Positions 47,966-59,067 of a stretch of 64,000 nucleotides of DNA are shown piece after piece. This stretch comes from Cladophialophora immunda (taxonomy: Eukaryota > Ascomycota > Eurotiomycetes > Chaetothyriales > Herpotrichiellaceae): assembly GCF_000835495.1 (NCBI RefSeq), contig NW_015622546.1, forward strand, positions 2,970,955-3,034,954, read 5' to 3'. The notes beneath the pieces are model-generated. The model had not been told where the DNA came from. It saw nothing but the letters and a program-made list of their open reading frames with translations, and did not search any database. Both the position numbers and the translations under genes were made by a program. The stretch's first letter is position 1; each line of letters opens with the position of its first letter.

Positions 47966-50900
47966 ATGGATGAGCTGAATACCATCGTGACATTGACTCC
48001 CGCGGACAACCTCGGGATCGCGTTTGGTGCATTTCGTTTACCGCATAACCGTTCTCGATATGCGGAACCATTGGCATTCGATGACGGCCCGAGCCGTGAT
48101 ACGACGCCGTTCGGCCCTGGGGACGACGAACCTGCCATCGACGACCTGGTATACTTTCACCGCATCTGCTTGTCTTTTAACCAGGAAACCAAAGTGAAAG
48201 GTCGCTTCGCATTTGGAAGTGATCCCAAGTCCGATGTGCTGCTTGCTTCGAAGAGAAGGCACTATGGCATCAGTGGGCTGCACTTTTTCATCACGTTTGA
48301 CGACCAACGACGGCCCGTGATTAGAGATATGTCGAAAATGGGTCTTTCTGTCAGCTATGACGGGGAAGCAAAAGACGAGCGACGCAATCACTTTCAGTGG
48401 ATCATCTTTCCCGGGTATAAGACGATCACCGTAACGATACCGCTGTTCCTTAACGGTCGGCAGCAGGGAGAACTCGCCTTTAACGTCCACCTCCCTCCGC
48501 ATTACAAGACGCATCCGAAGGAATACAAAAACAACGTGGAGAAGTTCATGGCCGATGCCCCTCAAGACTATGACGTGGCCTTCGACAATCTGGCTCTTAG
48601 TGAGGGGACCTCATTCGCGCCGAGTGAATCCCTCTCTCCAACCAAACGACCTATTTACTTGAAGGGAAGAGAATTGGGAAAAGGCGCTTTCGGACGAGTA
48701 CGGAAGGTGATGAATGCTTCTACTGGACAGGAATATGCTGGGAAAGAGTTCTTCCGCGACAAAGGCTGGGAAAAAGAGATTGAAATTATGAAACATCTCT
48801 ACCTGACTAAATGGAAGTATGCTCATGTGCGCGCTCACTAAGCAGTCTTTCCTAATTGTTCAGCCGCCTGCTAACTCTCGAAAGGACCATATCGTGCACT
48901 TCGTCGACTTCAGAACGGTGCCGAAGCCCCTTCTCGTGATGGAATACCTACGGTTAGGAAACCTGGAAGCACAACACAAGGTCTCTCCGATCAGCGACAG
49001 CGACATGATAGTCGTCTTTAAACAGTGCCTCCAAGGTCTGTGTTGTCTCCACGAGCAGAAGATTACACATCGAGACCTGAAGCCAGAAAATATCCTTGTG
49101 CGTTCTAGGACGCCTATCATTCACATCAAATTGGCGGACTTTGGACTGGCACAGGACAGATCGGATTTGAAAACTTTCTGCGGAAGCCCTATGTATGCCG
49201 CTCCAGAAATCTTCCTTGGTCAAAACTATACGAACGCCGTGGATATCTGGTCACTTGCGGTGATCATAATGAAGTATATATATGGATTCCGTCAAAACAT
49301 CGAGTCTGAAAATCTCGAGGCGACAGCAGAACTACGATTACGGGGTCAGGTCTGGTGCAACTCTCTGATAGAGGAGGCTGATGACTGGGATTCAGATAAG
49401 GTGATCGACTTTCTTACTAAGTATATGCTTAGGTGGGAGCCTCGGGAACGACTTTCCGCAGCGGAATGTTTGAGTACAGCGTCAGAAATTGGTCTATTCG
49501 ACGATTCAATTCTGCAGATAGGAACTCTCATGCCTCGACTAGAATCCGACTGGGACACCGACAACACCGACACGGACACCGAAGAAGCATCGACCATTAG
49601 AGAACCCTTATGGCAAAGCATCGGTACACCAGTGCGAGACGAGGGGAATGTACCACGACCACCAGGCCCTTGTCCTTCGTGTATCCCTGACCAGGACCAA
49701 GTTGAACAGTGGCCTGTAAGAGCTGAGGCCCGTAGTGCGGATGAAAGTGTTTCACCCGTCTCCTGTCACAACCGGTCTACTGAACGCAGACGGACTGTAT
49801 ACGGTCCGCCTAGCCTTCAGAGGGCTTTTCCTCTAAAGTCCGCCAGGACGGGAAGGAGGAGGTGAGCGAATACGTTGTCAGTTCCCATACGCACTCCATC
49901 CTTACTGACCAGATGTCCTAGGCGTCCTGATACGGCAAAACTCGAAAAGTTTTACCGTACCAAAAAAGCCCCCACAGCTAGCGATTATGAATACCTGGCC
50001 ACGGAGACAAAGATGGATATGGGCGCTATTCGAGTAAGGTCCAGTGCCCCTTTATGCCATGGCAATAAAAGACTGAAAAGAGCAGACTTGGTTCCAAAAT
50101 CGAAGATACAAAGATCGACAACAACTGCGCGAATTGGCTTTGGTAGAACCACAGCTGGGGGAAGGCTTTGCAGCCATTCGAAAGACACAACCCCATAACC
50201 AGCCCCATATCGCCCCTAGACCGCTCTCTCTGCCGGACAAAACTCCCTTTGCAGATGCAACTTGTCATATGCACCGGCCTGAGTGGGAAGCTGAGCAGTC
50301 GAAGTACTTGTCTCTCCAATGGCGTGGTGGGACAATTCCCATTCGAAGGGCGGATCATTGGATCAGTGGAACTCATCTTTTCAAAGCATCCGGTCTGACA
50401 GGACAAGAGATCAACATCCTGAAAACGACATGGGACTTCGAATTAGAAGTCGTATCAGGCTCTTTCCCGTGGGCCGGGACATATATCCATTACATCACCG
50501 GGCTTCAAATCTGCCAACTATACAATTTCCAAGAGCTTGGAACTCTTATTAGAGAGTCTACACCGGCAAGATTAAGTCGAGATAAGCTGCCACTTCAACC
50601 CGAATTCTCGGTCATCGGATACGGTGAAACTCTGATCTCGGTCAGAAACGATGGTTATGTGAATATTTCTCACATTCTGCTGCGAATTGCACAATGGAAA
50701 CATGCAAAGATACAGAAACTGAGACAGCTGAAAAAGGAAATTGACTTTCAGGTTGTGCGAGGAGGTAACCGAAAGCAGCAAGGCACGTATGCAGAATACT
50801 CGGGAGCACTTGAGATCTGCGAAGAATATCAACTCAGGTCCGTGGCTGAATGCCTCAGAAAGTTCGCATCTAGATGGAGCTTTGGCACCGCTTCATGCGA

Positions 50901-51114
50901 GATTCCACCACTGCCCCAACTACCACCTAATTGCATCGACCATTCTGCAACAGCTAAGGACGACACTCCTCTTTCTCCGCCGCATCATTGCGGTAACCAC
51001 CAGGTGGATTCATTTGTGGGTATATCGCAGCAGTCCCATTTGAGTGGGATACGGCCCACTTTAGAACCACGAAGTTTGTCCTGGCACTCGAATCTATTTG
51101 AGGCGAGTTCCTGA
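47966..51114 (+). CDS. FHA / Ser-Thr kinase / homeodomain / twin APSES-KilA-N fusion, copy 2
   Basis: Four exons (47966-48826, 48885-49861, 49922-50033, 50083-51114) give 993 residues. FHA-like domain at about 80-135 with S103 and H106 kept in GISGLHFFITF. Kinase about 230-480: loop GRELGKGAFGRV, K260, HRD 349-351, DFG 372-374, AAPEIF. Splicing exons 2, 3 and 4 creates a homeodomain at about 606-665 (KLEKFYRTKKAPTASDYEYL, then helix 3 TWFQNRRYKDRQQ with the invariant Asn at about 656). Two APSES/KilA-N-like domains follow at about 731-799 (IPIRRADHWISGTHLFKASG) and 827-901 (ISVRNDGYVNISHILL; VVRGGNRKQQGTYAEY). The C2H2 finger of copy 1 is absent. It is probably a nuclear, DNA-bound kinase. 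The homeodomain depends on a 49-nt intron with acceptor AAAAGAG. Confidence 0.85.
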
Positions 51115-51155
51115 CGGACCATGGCAATCTTTGTGCCCTTTCACGATGGTCTTGT

Positions 51156-51641
51156 ATGGAGTGCACGAAACCAAAGCCGAAGGGCACAGTGTTCAATACA
51201 CCAGATCCACCTCCCACCGCAGTTGAAACCCCGTTACTCGCCGTCGCTATCAACCGACAGGACTTCTGTTGCCCAGTCATCCTCAAGTACAGTAGAGGTC
51301 ACATTGTCGGACCCGAGGTAGATATCCCGGATTTCACTCCCTCTCACGATCTGTCTACAGAAGGGGTAGCGTTTCCCGGGCCCACCAGCAGTGTAGTCAT
51401 CCGTCGGCTACCGCAGCCAGTGGGTCAGGCACTCTTTACAAAAGCCGTGACTACACTTGGCCACAGCATTTTTGATGCTGTCTCTGCAGATATTGCAGCG
51501 CAGATGGTCAACCTGATCCAAATCTTTATGCGCAGCCTCCAGATCACTCTCCCAGTTCTTGGTTACGGCGGCGCCGCGACCGATTTGTGGCTCTGCACTG
51601 CAGCAATTTGTTGCCTTGCGTTCGCAGCTTGTTTCGTGTGA
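51156..51641 (+). CDS. hypothetical protein with a C-terminal hydrophobic segment
   Basis: 161 codons from ATG to stop, beginning 42 bases after the FHA-kinase stop and on the same strand. A Cys-rich start (MECTKPKPKG) is followed by a proline-rich stretch, then a helical region (IFDAVSADIAAQMVNLIQIFM) and a hydrophobic end (WLCTAAICCLAFAACFV) that could be a tail anchor. No family recognised. It may be an alternative 3' exon of the upstream gene, or not coding. Confidence 0.3.
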   Translation: MECTKPKPKGTVFNTPDPPPTAVETPLLAVAINRQDFCCPVILKYSRGHIVGPEVDIPDFTPSHDLSTEGVAFPGPTSSVVIRRLPQPVGQALFTKAVTTLGHSIFDAVSADIAAQMVNLIQIFMRSLQITLPVLGYGGAATDLWLCTAAICCLAFAACFV

Positions 51642-52489
51642 TGTCAGCAGAGATTTTGTGATCTGTCAGCTCTTGTTAATGTCGAGTGATGAGATAGTCG
51701 AGCTCGGCTTATTTGGCCAGCAGTTCGGTCTGCAATTGTCGAGCCTGGCTCACGATGAAGGAAAACTTTCTCCATATCGAGAATGGGAATACTGAAACCA
51801 TTCCCTACTTTCTTGTCTTTTTTTAGGGAGGAGCGCCCCATGCCGCGCCTTGTAGCACCGATTGGCACTCAGAAACCAATACTCCTGCCCTTGATTCCTG
51901 CAGGAAGGGGCGAAGTTTTGGTCATGAATGGGGGCCTCTGTCCCTAGCAACATCAGCGTTCTCAGCTCAAGGTGAAGGTTCATCGGTTTCTCACCTGTTT
52001 GCCCCATCTTTGTGTGGCGTGAAATTGAAGGGTGACACTATGCAAATTGTATGGACAATTATCAGGACGCAAGCGGGATGCTTAGTATATGTTGTCTCTT
52101 TGCTGTGGTTTCATACAGTTGGAGACAATCTCCGACACGTTTCTTGATCGCGCCAGGGGTCTTTAGGTATGCTAATTTAAGCGAGTCACGCGGTTCTTAC
52201 ATGATTCCGAGGTCCCTATTCGCCTTATCTTACCCTGATCGAGATAGCCTTCTACGAGTTAATGGAGTAGTTGAGGAAGAACCGCGACCTTAGTTATATA
52301 TATAAGTATGAATTCGAGACCTTTCTATTCCTAGGGATAGAGGTAGTTTATCTAGCGAGGACGGCTAGGAAGTACTTTAGATCTTACGACTATAGTCTAT
52401 CTATAAGGACTAGTCAGGAGGACCACGAGGATCGAGGCGGTGGTGAAGATACTGATGGATGCGGGGCTCCTGTGGGCAGGTCTCTTATA
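51642..52489. other. no supported gene; TA-rich stretch
   Basis: Around 52290-52420 the sequence is rich in TAG/CTA words, which looks like RIP-damaged repeat DNA leading into the CK1 fragment at 52490. Confidence 0.3.
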
Positions 52490-52560
52490 GTCAAGGCGTC
52501 GCTTCGAGAGTCTTCATTCAAACCATTACCTTCACCGGGATGTCAAGCCTGAAAACTTCC
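52490..52560 (+). pseudogene. CK1-like kinase catalytic-loop fragment
   Basis: On the plus strand this short piece encodes [20 protein letters not shown] and FLLG, almost identical to residues 140-163 of the intact CK1-like kinase, then runs into a stop. Stops (TAG) occur just upstream. It is the only fragment here that carries the catalytic loop rather than the tail. Confidence 0.6.
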
Positions 52561-53060
52561 TCCTGGGTTTCCCGCATTTCTAAGGACATTGTCAGCCTTT
52601 GTGACCTGGCGATAGGTTGGTTGTTTGCGATGGTATGCGTCAGAGACGATAAGGTGGTTACAAGTGCCTTGCACAATTATCTCGTGATAGGGGAGACAAA
52701 TGGCTTGCTCGCCCTTCCCAGCTTCGACACAATTACCACTACAGTGATGTGCGAAAGTGGTGTCCTAAAACCCATAAAATTCGTTGAAAGGCGATCGCGT
52801 CTGCTCCACTGTGGGGCTGCGCTTAGCTAAAAATGGCAATTTTTAAGATTCGCTGTTCGACCAATGAACTTGCCACGGGAACGGGTCCGTACCGATCTTA
52901 CTTTACATACATTATTCCCCTCCGGTCATTTGAAGCTCATTATTTTGCCATGTAATTTGCCACGGAGGTTCTGGTCGGAGTCCTTGGGCAGCCCTGCAGC
53001 TCGCCAAATGGGCAGAGAGGGGGTGTAAGGGACGGAACAGGACTTTGCCAACTGATGACG
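52561..53060. other. no supported gene
   Basis: An open frame here continues out of the CK1 fragment in another phase but shows no domain. Confidence 0.3.
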
Positions 53061-54035
53061 TAACGTGCATCCCTACGCGATGAAATGCCCTGGGTGCAGA
53101 TCCACTTTTAATTTGCACACCTCTCTATCCAACACCAACGCGAATGTCGCACATTGAATGAAAGGAGCTGATAGCGTGGATGCTGAATTACCCATATACC
53201 TGCACATTGTATAAAATTACCACGCTGGTGTGACTATAACGCCCGGAAATCGGCCGTACCCTTTCGGCTCTCTTCTTTTCGGGCGTCTCGGCCGGAGCAA
53301 TACGCTTCTGCTCAGCATAGTAGACAGCAGTTATGGACTGTCCGCTCATTTATCTTGCACGTCAACAATCTCCGAAATGGAATGACTCAGTCGTTGGTGA
53401 GTACTGTGGTGCATTGCCGATCTCGTGGGAGGTCTGCATGCGATAAAGTGGGTCTCCGGTAAGAGCCGAGGACCAGCCGAAGTCCCTTGGCATGGACGTA
53501 ATAACCGTGCCGTTGCGGTAATGTTATGGATTGGACCAACTAAATATATTGGTCACTACGTCAAAATGCAGCTCTATGGGCCGTCATTTGAACGTGCTTT
53601 CGCGTTTTACTGTATTAACCTTACTCAGTCCATCTGGCCCACGCCACAATCGCAAAGGCGGTGCTGGGGTTGACGCTACACATTTCAGCCCCCCATCCTT
53701 ATGCCTTCTTGCTGCGCAGCCACCACGCTGCCTTGCGCCGGCCACATGCGCCGTCTGGACGTACACCTGCAGCCTGATCGACCGTTCTTCACAATGCGTC
53801 TGTATAATCGCTGGGTCGGTCTTGGCCATGGTCCAGCATTGAAAGGCCGCAAGCCGTTGAGTCGCCTCTCACTGTCCAGCGTATACCGCGCCCGCCTCCC
53901 ACCCAACTGGCGTCGTTACCGTGCCCTAATTGCAACCACGACGACCGCGTCTCTTCGATCGCACGGCTTGCCAAAGTGGCATCCCACGGCGGATCACAAC
54001 GAGCACTGAAGCTATTTTGGAGCCGTGAGAGGCAC
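53061..54035. repeat. about 1-kb inverted repeat, left arm flanking the NLR gene
   Basis: Colinear with the reverse complement of 59068-60028. Shared blocks from outside in: TAACGTGCATCCCTA, TTTGCACACCTCTCTATCCA, GGCGTCTCGGC, CATGCGATAAAGTGGG, CCGCGCCCGCCTCCCACC, CACAACGAGCA. Divergence is substantial with indels, and frames are not conserved, so the repeat is probably non-coding. Confidence 0.75.
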
Positions 54036-54266
54036 GGCTACCCTCCGCTTGGCCAATCTGTTCAGCCTCACGCGGCTGGGTCTTTCTGAACGAAAACCCA
54101 GCTGGAGACATGACCTTCACTCGAACTTTTGGCTCAATCTATTAATCTGCCCTCAGTGTACGAACTTGATGGAGAGCAACTCTCAGACTTGTCGAAGTCG
54201 CCGTCGCAGTCAGACTCGAACCCTCTTCCACCTCCCTCCTGAGCCTCACGACATCCCTACTTGACA

Positions 54267-57200
54267 ATGCGTCTTTTGGAAGCACTGCCAGACGGACGGT
54301 TTCGTCTGACCGAAGACCTCCCCGACCACGCCGTCCCTCCCTATGCCATCCTCTCACACCGATGGGAAAATGATGATCAGGAAGTCACTTATGGAGACAT
54401 AGTCAAAGGTCAGGGTCGAGACAAGGCTGGATATGACAAGATCCAGTTCTGTGGAGAACAGGCGACCAGAGACGGCTTACAGTACTTCTGGGTGGACAGT
54501 TGTTGCATCAATAAATCGAGCGAAGGTGAACATCAGAAAGCTATCCAATCCATGTTCCACTGGTATCGCCGAGCGAGTCGCTGCTATGTCTACTTGTCGG
54601 ATGTTTCTGTATTTCCTGGTGACAACAATGATATGCAGCAATGGGGACCGGATTTCCAAAACAGCAAATGGTTCACTAGGGGCTGGACACTCCAAGAGCT
54701 GCTAGCCCCAGCTTCGGTCGAATTTTTCTCTCGCAACCGCGCACGACTTGGTGATAAAGGTTCGCTCCTGCAACAGATTCAGCAGAAAACGGGAATTGAT
54801 GTACGAGCACTTCAAGGAGAACGCTTAACTCGGTTCAGCATCAACGAACGATTCTCATGGATGGAACGCCGCAAGACCACAGTGGAAGAAGATAAAGCGT
54901 ACTCACTGCTAGGCATTTTCGACGTCTCCATCCCTATTCGTAATGGTGAAGGTATGGCGAATGCGTTTAAGAGGCTCGAAGACGAGATTAATAAGCGGTC
55001 GAAGTGTATCCAAGACCTACGCGTCACGGATCCCCGTGATGACAAGAAACGGATTGAGGACACCAAAGGTGGCTTGCTAGCGGACTCATACCACTGGATC
55101 CTGGAAAATAGTGACTTTCAGCGATGGCGTGGTAACCAGCAAAGTCACATGCTGTGGATTAAAGGCGACCCAGGCAAGGGCAAGACGATGCTTCTCTGTG
55201 GCATTATCAACCAGTTGAGGAGTAGCATGCCCAAATCCCATCTCTTGTCCTACTTCTTCTGTCAGGCAACGGATTCGCGAATCAACAACGCCGTGGCAGT
55301 TTTGCGAGGCCTCTTGTTCTTGCTTGTTGACCAGCAGCCTTCGCTAGTCTCGCATATCCGAAAAAAGCATGACCAAGCCGGCGAAGATCTTTTCAAAGAC
55401 GCCAACGCTTGGGTTGCTTTGTCCGAGATCTTTACCGACGTTTTGCAGGACCCGTACCTGGAACCTACTTATTTGATAATCGATGCGCTCGATGAATGCA
55501 CAGTAGACTGGAAGAAGCTCCTGCGCTTTATCGCTGCTGGCTCGTCGCTGTCTCCACGTGTTAAATGGCTTGTATCGAGCCGCAACTGGCCTCCTATTGA
55601 GGAGCGGCTAGACAAGGCCGAGAGTAAGGTGAGGCTATGCCTCGAGCTGAATTCCGAGTCCATTTCTGCGGCTGTCAAAATCTACATCGAGCATAAAGTG
55701 TGTCAGCTGACGCAGGAGAAGAAGTATGACGACAAGACGCGAGATGCGGTGATTGAACATATGTCCTCGAACGCAAATGACACATTCCTCTGGGTTGCTT
55801 TGGTCTGCCAAAGCCTCGAATCGGTCCCTCGATGGAATGTTCGTGCAAAGCTGAAGACTTTTCCACCCGGGCTTGACTCTCTCTACCAACGAATGATGGG
55901 ACAGATTAGTGATTCGGAGAGCCCACCACTCTGTAAGCGGATTCTTGCCTTGATCGCAATCGTATACGAACCCATCACTATGTTCGAATTGACGTCACTT
56001 ATCGACACGCTCGAGGATATGTCCGAGGATCCAGAGTCATTACAGGAGATTATTGGTTTATGTGGTTCGTTCCTGACCATTCGAAAAGACACAATCTACT
56101 TTGTGCATCAGTCAGCAAAGGACTATCTACTCTTGAAGGCGTCCGTTGAGATCTTTCCATCCGGGAAGGGAGAGTCCCACTATACGATCTTCTCAAGGTC
56201 ACTCGAAGTTATGTATAGGACGCTACACCGGGACATGTATGGCTTTGGTGATCCAGGATATGCGATTGAACGGGTCAAACAGCCAGACCCCGACCCATTA
56301 TCGGCGTTACGCTATTCCTGCATCTATTGGGTTGATCACCTCTACGAATGTGAAGCTCACAGTCTAGTAGATCACCAAATCGACCTACAGATGTTCGTGA
56401 GAGAGAAATTCTTACATTGGCTTGAAGCTCTTAGCTTATTGAAAGCTATGTCGAATGGAGTCCTTGCAATGGCGAAACTCGAGAAACTTGTCCAGGTAAC
56501 CTATGACTATCGTAATTATAGATGTATACTTCCTCTAATAAAAATCTAGGATAGAGCAGACGCACCCGCACTACTCGAGCTGATTCACGATGCTCGTCGA
56601 TTCCTCATGTACCACAAGCAGGGAATAGAGATCAGCCCTCTTCAAGCATATACCGCTGCACTCATCTTTAGCCCAACTAACAGCCTGATAAGGCGTCACT
56701 TCAAAAAGGAAGAGCCAAAGTGGATCGCGATAAAGCCGGGTACGGGAGAACGATGGAGCGCCTGCCTACAGACGCTCGAGGGCCACAGCGACTTTGTCAA
56801 CTCGGTAGCCTTCTCGCCCGACTCGGCCCGGCTCGCGTCGGCGTCAGGGGACTGCACGGTGAAGATCTGGGACACTAGTAGCGGCGCCTGCCTAGATACG
56901 CTCGAGGGCCATAGCGGACCTGTCAAGTCGGTGGCCTTCTCGCCCGACTCGGCCCGGCTCGCGTCGGCGTCATGGGACTGCACGGTGAAGATCTGGGATA
57001 CCAGTAGCGGCGCCTGCCTAGAGACGCTCGAGGGCCATAGTAAGGGTGTTAACTCGGTGGCCTTCTCGCCCGACTCGGCCCGGCTTGCGTCAGCGTCGAG
57101 GGACTACACAGTGAAGATCTGGGATACCAGTAGCGGCGCCTGCCTAGAGACGCTCGAGGGCCATAGTAAGGGTGTCAACTCGGTGGCCTTCTCGCCCAAC

Positions 57201-58739
57201 TCGGCCCGGCTCGCGTCGGCGTTAGGGGACCACACAGTGAAGATCTGGGATACCAGCAGCGGCGCCTGCCTAGAGACGCTCGAGGGCCATAGCGAAACTG
57301 TTAACTCGGTAGCCTTCTCGCCCGACTCAACCCGGCTCGCGTCGGCGTCATGGGACCACACAGTGAAGATCTGGGATATCAGCAGCGGCGCCTGCCTAGA
57401 GACGCTCGAGGGCCACAGCGAAACTGTTAACTCGGTGGCCTTCTCGCCCGACTCGACCCGGCTCGCGTCGGCGTCATGGGACTGCACAGTGAAGATCTGG
57501 GATATCAGCAGCGGCGCCTGCCTAGAGACGCTCGAGGGCCACGGCAGCTTTGTGATCTCGGTGGCCTTCTCGCCCGACTCGACCCAGCTCGCGTCGGCGT
57601 CAGAGGACTACACAGTGAAGATCTGGGATATCGGCAGCGGCGCCTACCTAGATACGCTCGAGGGCCACAGCGGCCCTGTCAAATCGATAGCCTTCTCGCC
57701 CGACTCGACCCGGCTTGCATCGGCGTCATGGGACTGCACGGTGAAGATCTGGGACGTCCGTAGCGGCGCCTGCCTAGAGACGCTCGAGGGCCACAACGGC
57801 TCTATCGACTCGGTAGCCTTCTCACCCGACTCGACCCGGCTTGCGTCGGCGTCAGGGGACTGCACAGTGAAAATCTGGGACATCCGTAGCGGCGCCTACC
57901 TAGAGACACTCGAGGGCCACAGCGACTTTGTCAAGTCGGTGGCCTTCTCGCCCGACTCGACCCGGCTCGCGTCGGCGTCATGGGACTGCACGGTGAAGAT
58001 CTGGGACACTAGTAGCGGCGCCTGCCTAGAGACGCTCGAGGGCCACAGCGACTTTGTCAATTCGGTGGCCTTCTCGCCCGACTCGGCCCGGCTCGCGTCA
58101 GCGTCGAGGGACTACACAGTGAAGATCTGGGATACCAGCAGCGGCGCCTGCCTAGAGACGCTCGAGGGCCATAGCGGACCTGTCAAGTCGGTGGCCTTCT
58201 CGCCCGACTCGGCCCGGCTCGCGTCGGCGTCAGGGGACCACACAGCGAAGATCTGGGATACCAGCAGCGGCGCCTGCCTAGAGACGCTCGAGGGCCACAG
58301 CAAGGGTGTCAACTCGGTGGCCTTCTCGCCCGACTCGGCCCGGCTCGCGTCGGCGTCATGGGACCACACAGTGAAGATCTGGGATATCAGCAGCGGTGCC
58401 TGCCTGCAGACGCTTAGTATTGGCACAGTACTCGATAACATATCATTCGACATCACAGGATCGTCTCTTTATACTGATATCGGTATCATCGTCGTTGATA
58501 CATCTGCAGCTTCAAGCATAACGCCGGACAAAATGGAACATCAGAACCCGCGATATGAAGGCGTGAGCCTGGGTCCAAATAGAGATTGGATTAGACGAGA
58601 TTCAAAGAACATCATATGGCTACCATCCGACTATCGGCCATCATGTTCAGCTGTGTCGGGGAGGACGATCGGCATCGGGGCAGGATCTGGAATGGTGTGG
58701 ATGTGTAACCTTGAGCGCACCGGCTTTGAACATTGTTAG
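54267..58739 (+). CDS. HET-NACHT-WD40 NLR (HET-D/HET-E-type incompatibility or immune receptor)
   Basis: Two exons, 54267-56495 and 56550-58739 (54-nt intron), give 1472 residues. N-terminal HET domain (residues 1-230): YAILSHRWEND, GLQYFWVDSCCINKSS, RGWTLQELLAPASVEFFS. NACHT NTPase: Walker A GDPGKGKTM at about 298-306 and Walker B TYLIIDALDEC at about 405-415, followed by the winged-helix region ending FVHQSAKDYLL. The C-terminus has 13 WD40 repeats of exactly 42 codons (56772-58409) plus one degenerate blade and a tail with WLPSDYRP. In characterised relatives the propeller senses a ligand, NACHT oligomerises and HET triggers cell death. The frame is fully open, so the gene is probably functional. 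It sits within large inverted repeats, and a deaminase-fold gene follows. Confidence 0.92.
56772..58409 (+). repeat. 13 tandem 126-bp WD40-coding repeats
   Basis: Thirteen units with no length change (13 x 126 = 1638 bp). The consensus unit begins ACGCTCGAGGGCCA and codes TLEGHSxxVxSVAFSPDS.. ending VKIWDxxSGACLE. Differences cluster at repeat positions 7, 8, 10, 26, 28 and 35-36; position 19 alternates Ala/Thr. Such homogeneity implies frequent unequal exchange or conversion. Confidence 0.95.
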
Positions 58740-59067
58740 AGCCATCTGTGTGACAAGTTTGAATTTTGTTATACTGTGCTGTAATTAATATTTTTATTAT
58801 CTTTAATTCATAGAGGGGTCTGGGTTCCAGCATGAATAAATTGCCTGCATGCTCAAGTCGAAGCTTCTGGAACATTAGCACGCACGCCCAGCTTCAAAGC
58901 ATCCTATCACATCGTTACGCCACTGATCGTGTAAGGGGGGAGGGTTATCTTTGAAGGTCTCCGGTCAGGCTGAGCTCGCCCTTGTCGAATTTCAGAAGGC
59001 GCATTGTGTCGGGTGCGCTCTGGCGGCACGTCATGAGTAGAGGTGCGTGCGGCCTAGACAAGCACTG
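58740..59067. other. 3' flank of the NLR gene
   Basis: AT-rich right after the stop (likely poly-A region, ATTAATATTTTTATTATC), then spacer to the right inverted-repeat arm. No gene. Confidence 0.4.

Noticed and set aside
56772..58409. CRISPR-like array
   Set aside because: The repeats are contiguous 126-bp coding units without spacers, in a eukaryotic gene; they are WD40 blades.
57104..58456. Long antisense and out-of-frame reading frames over the WD40 array
   Set aside because: Periodic by-products of the 126-bp repeats; the sense frame is fully open and matches WD40 blades.
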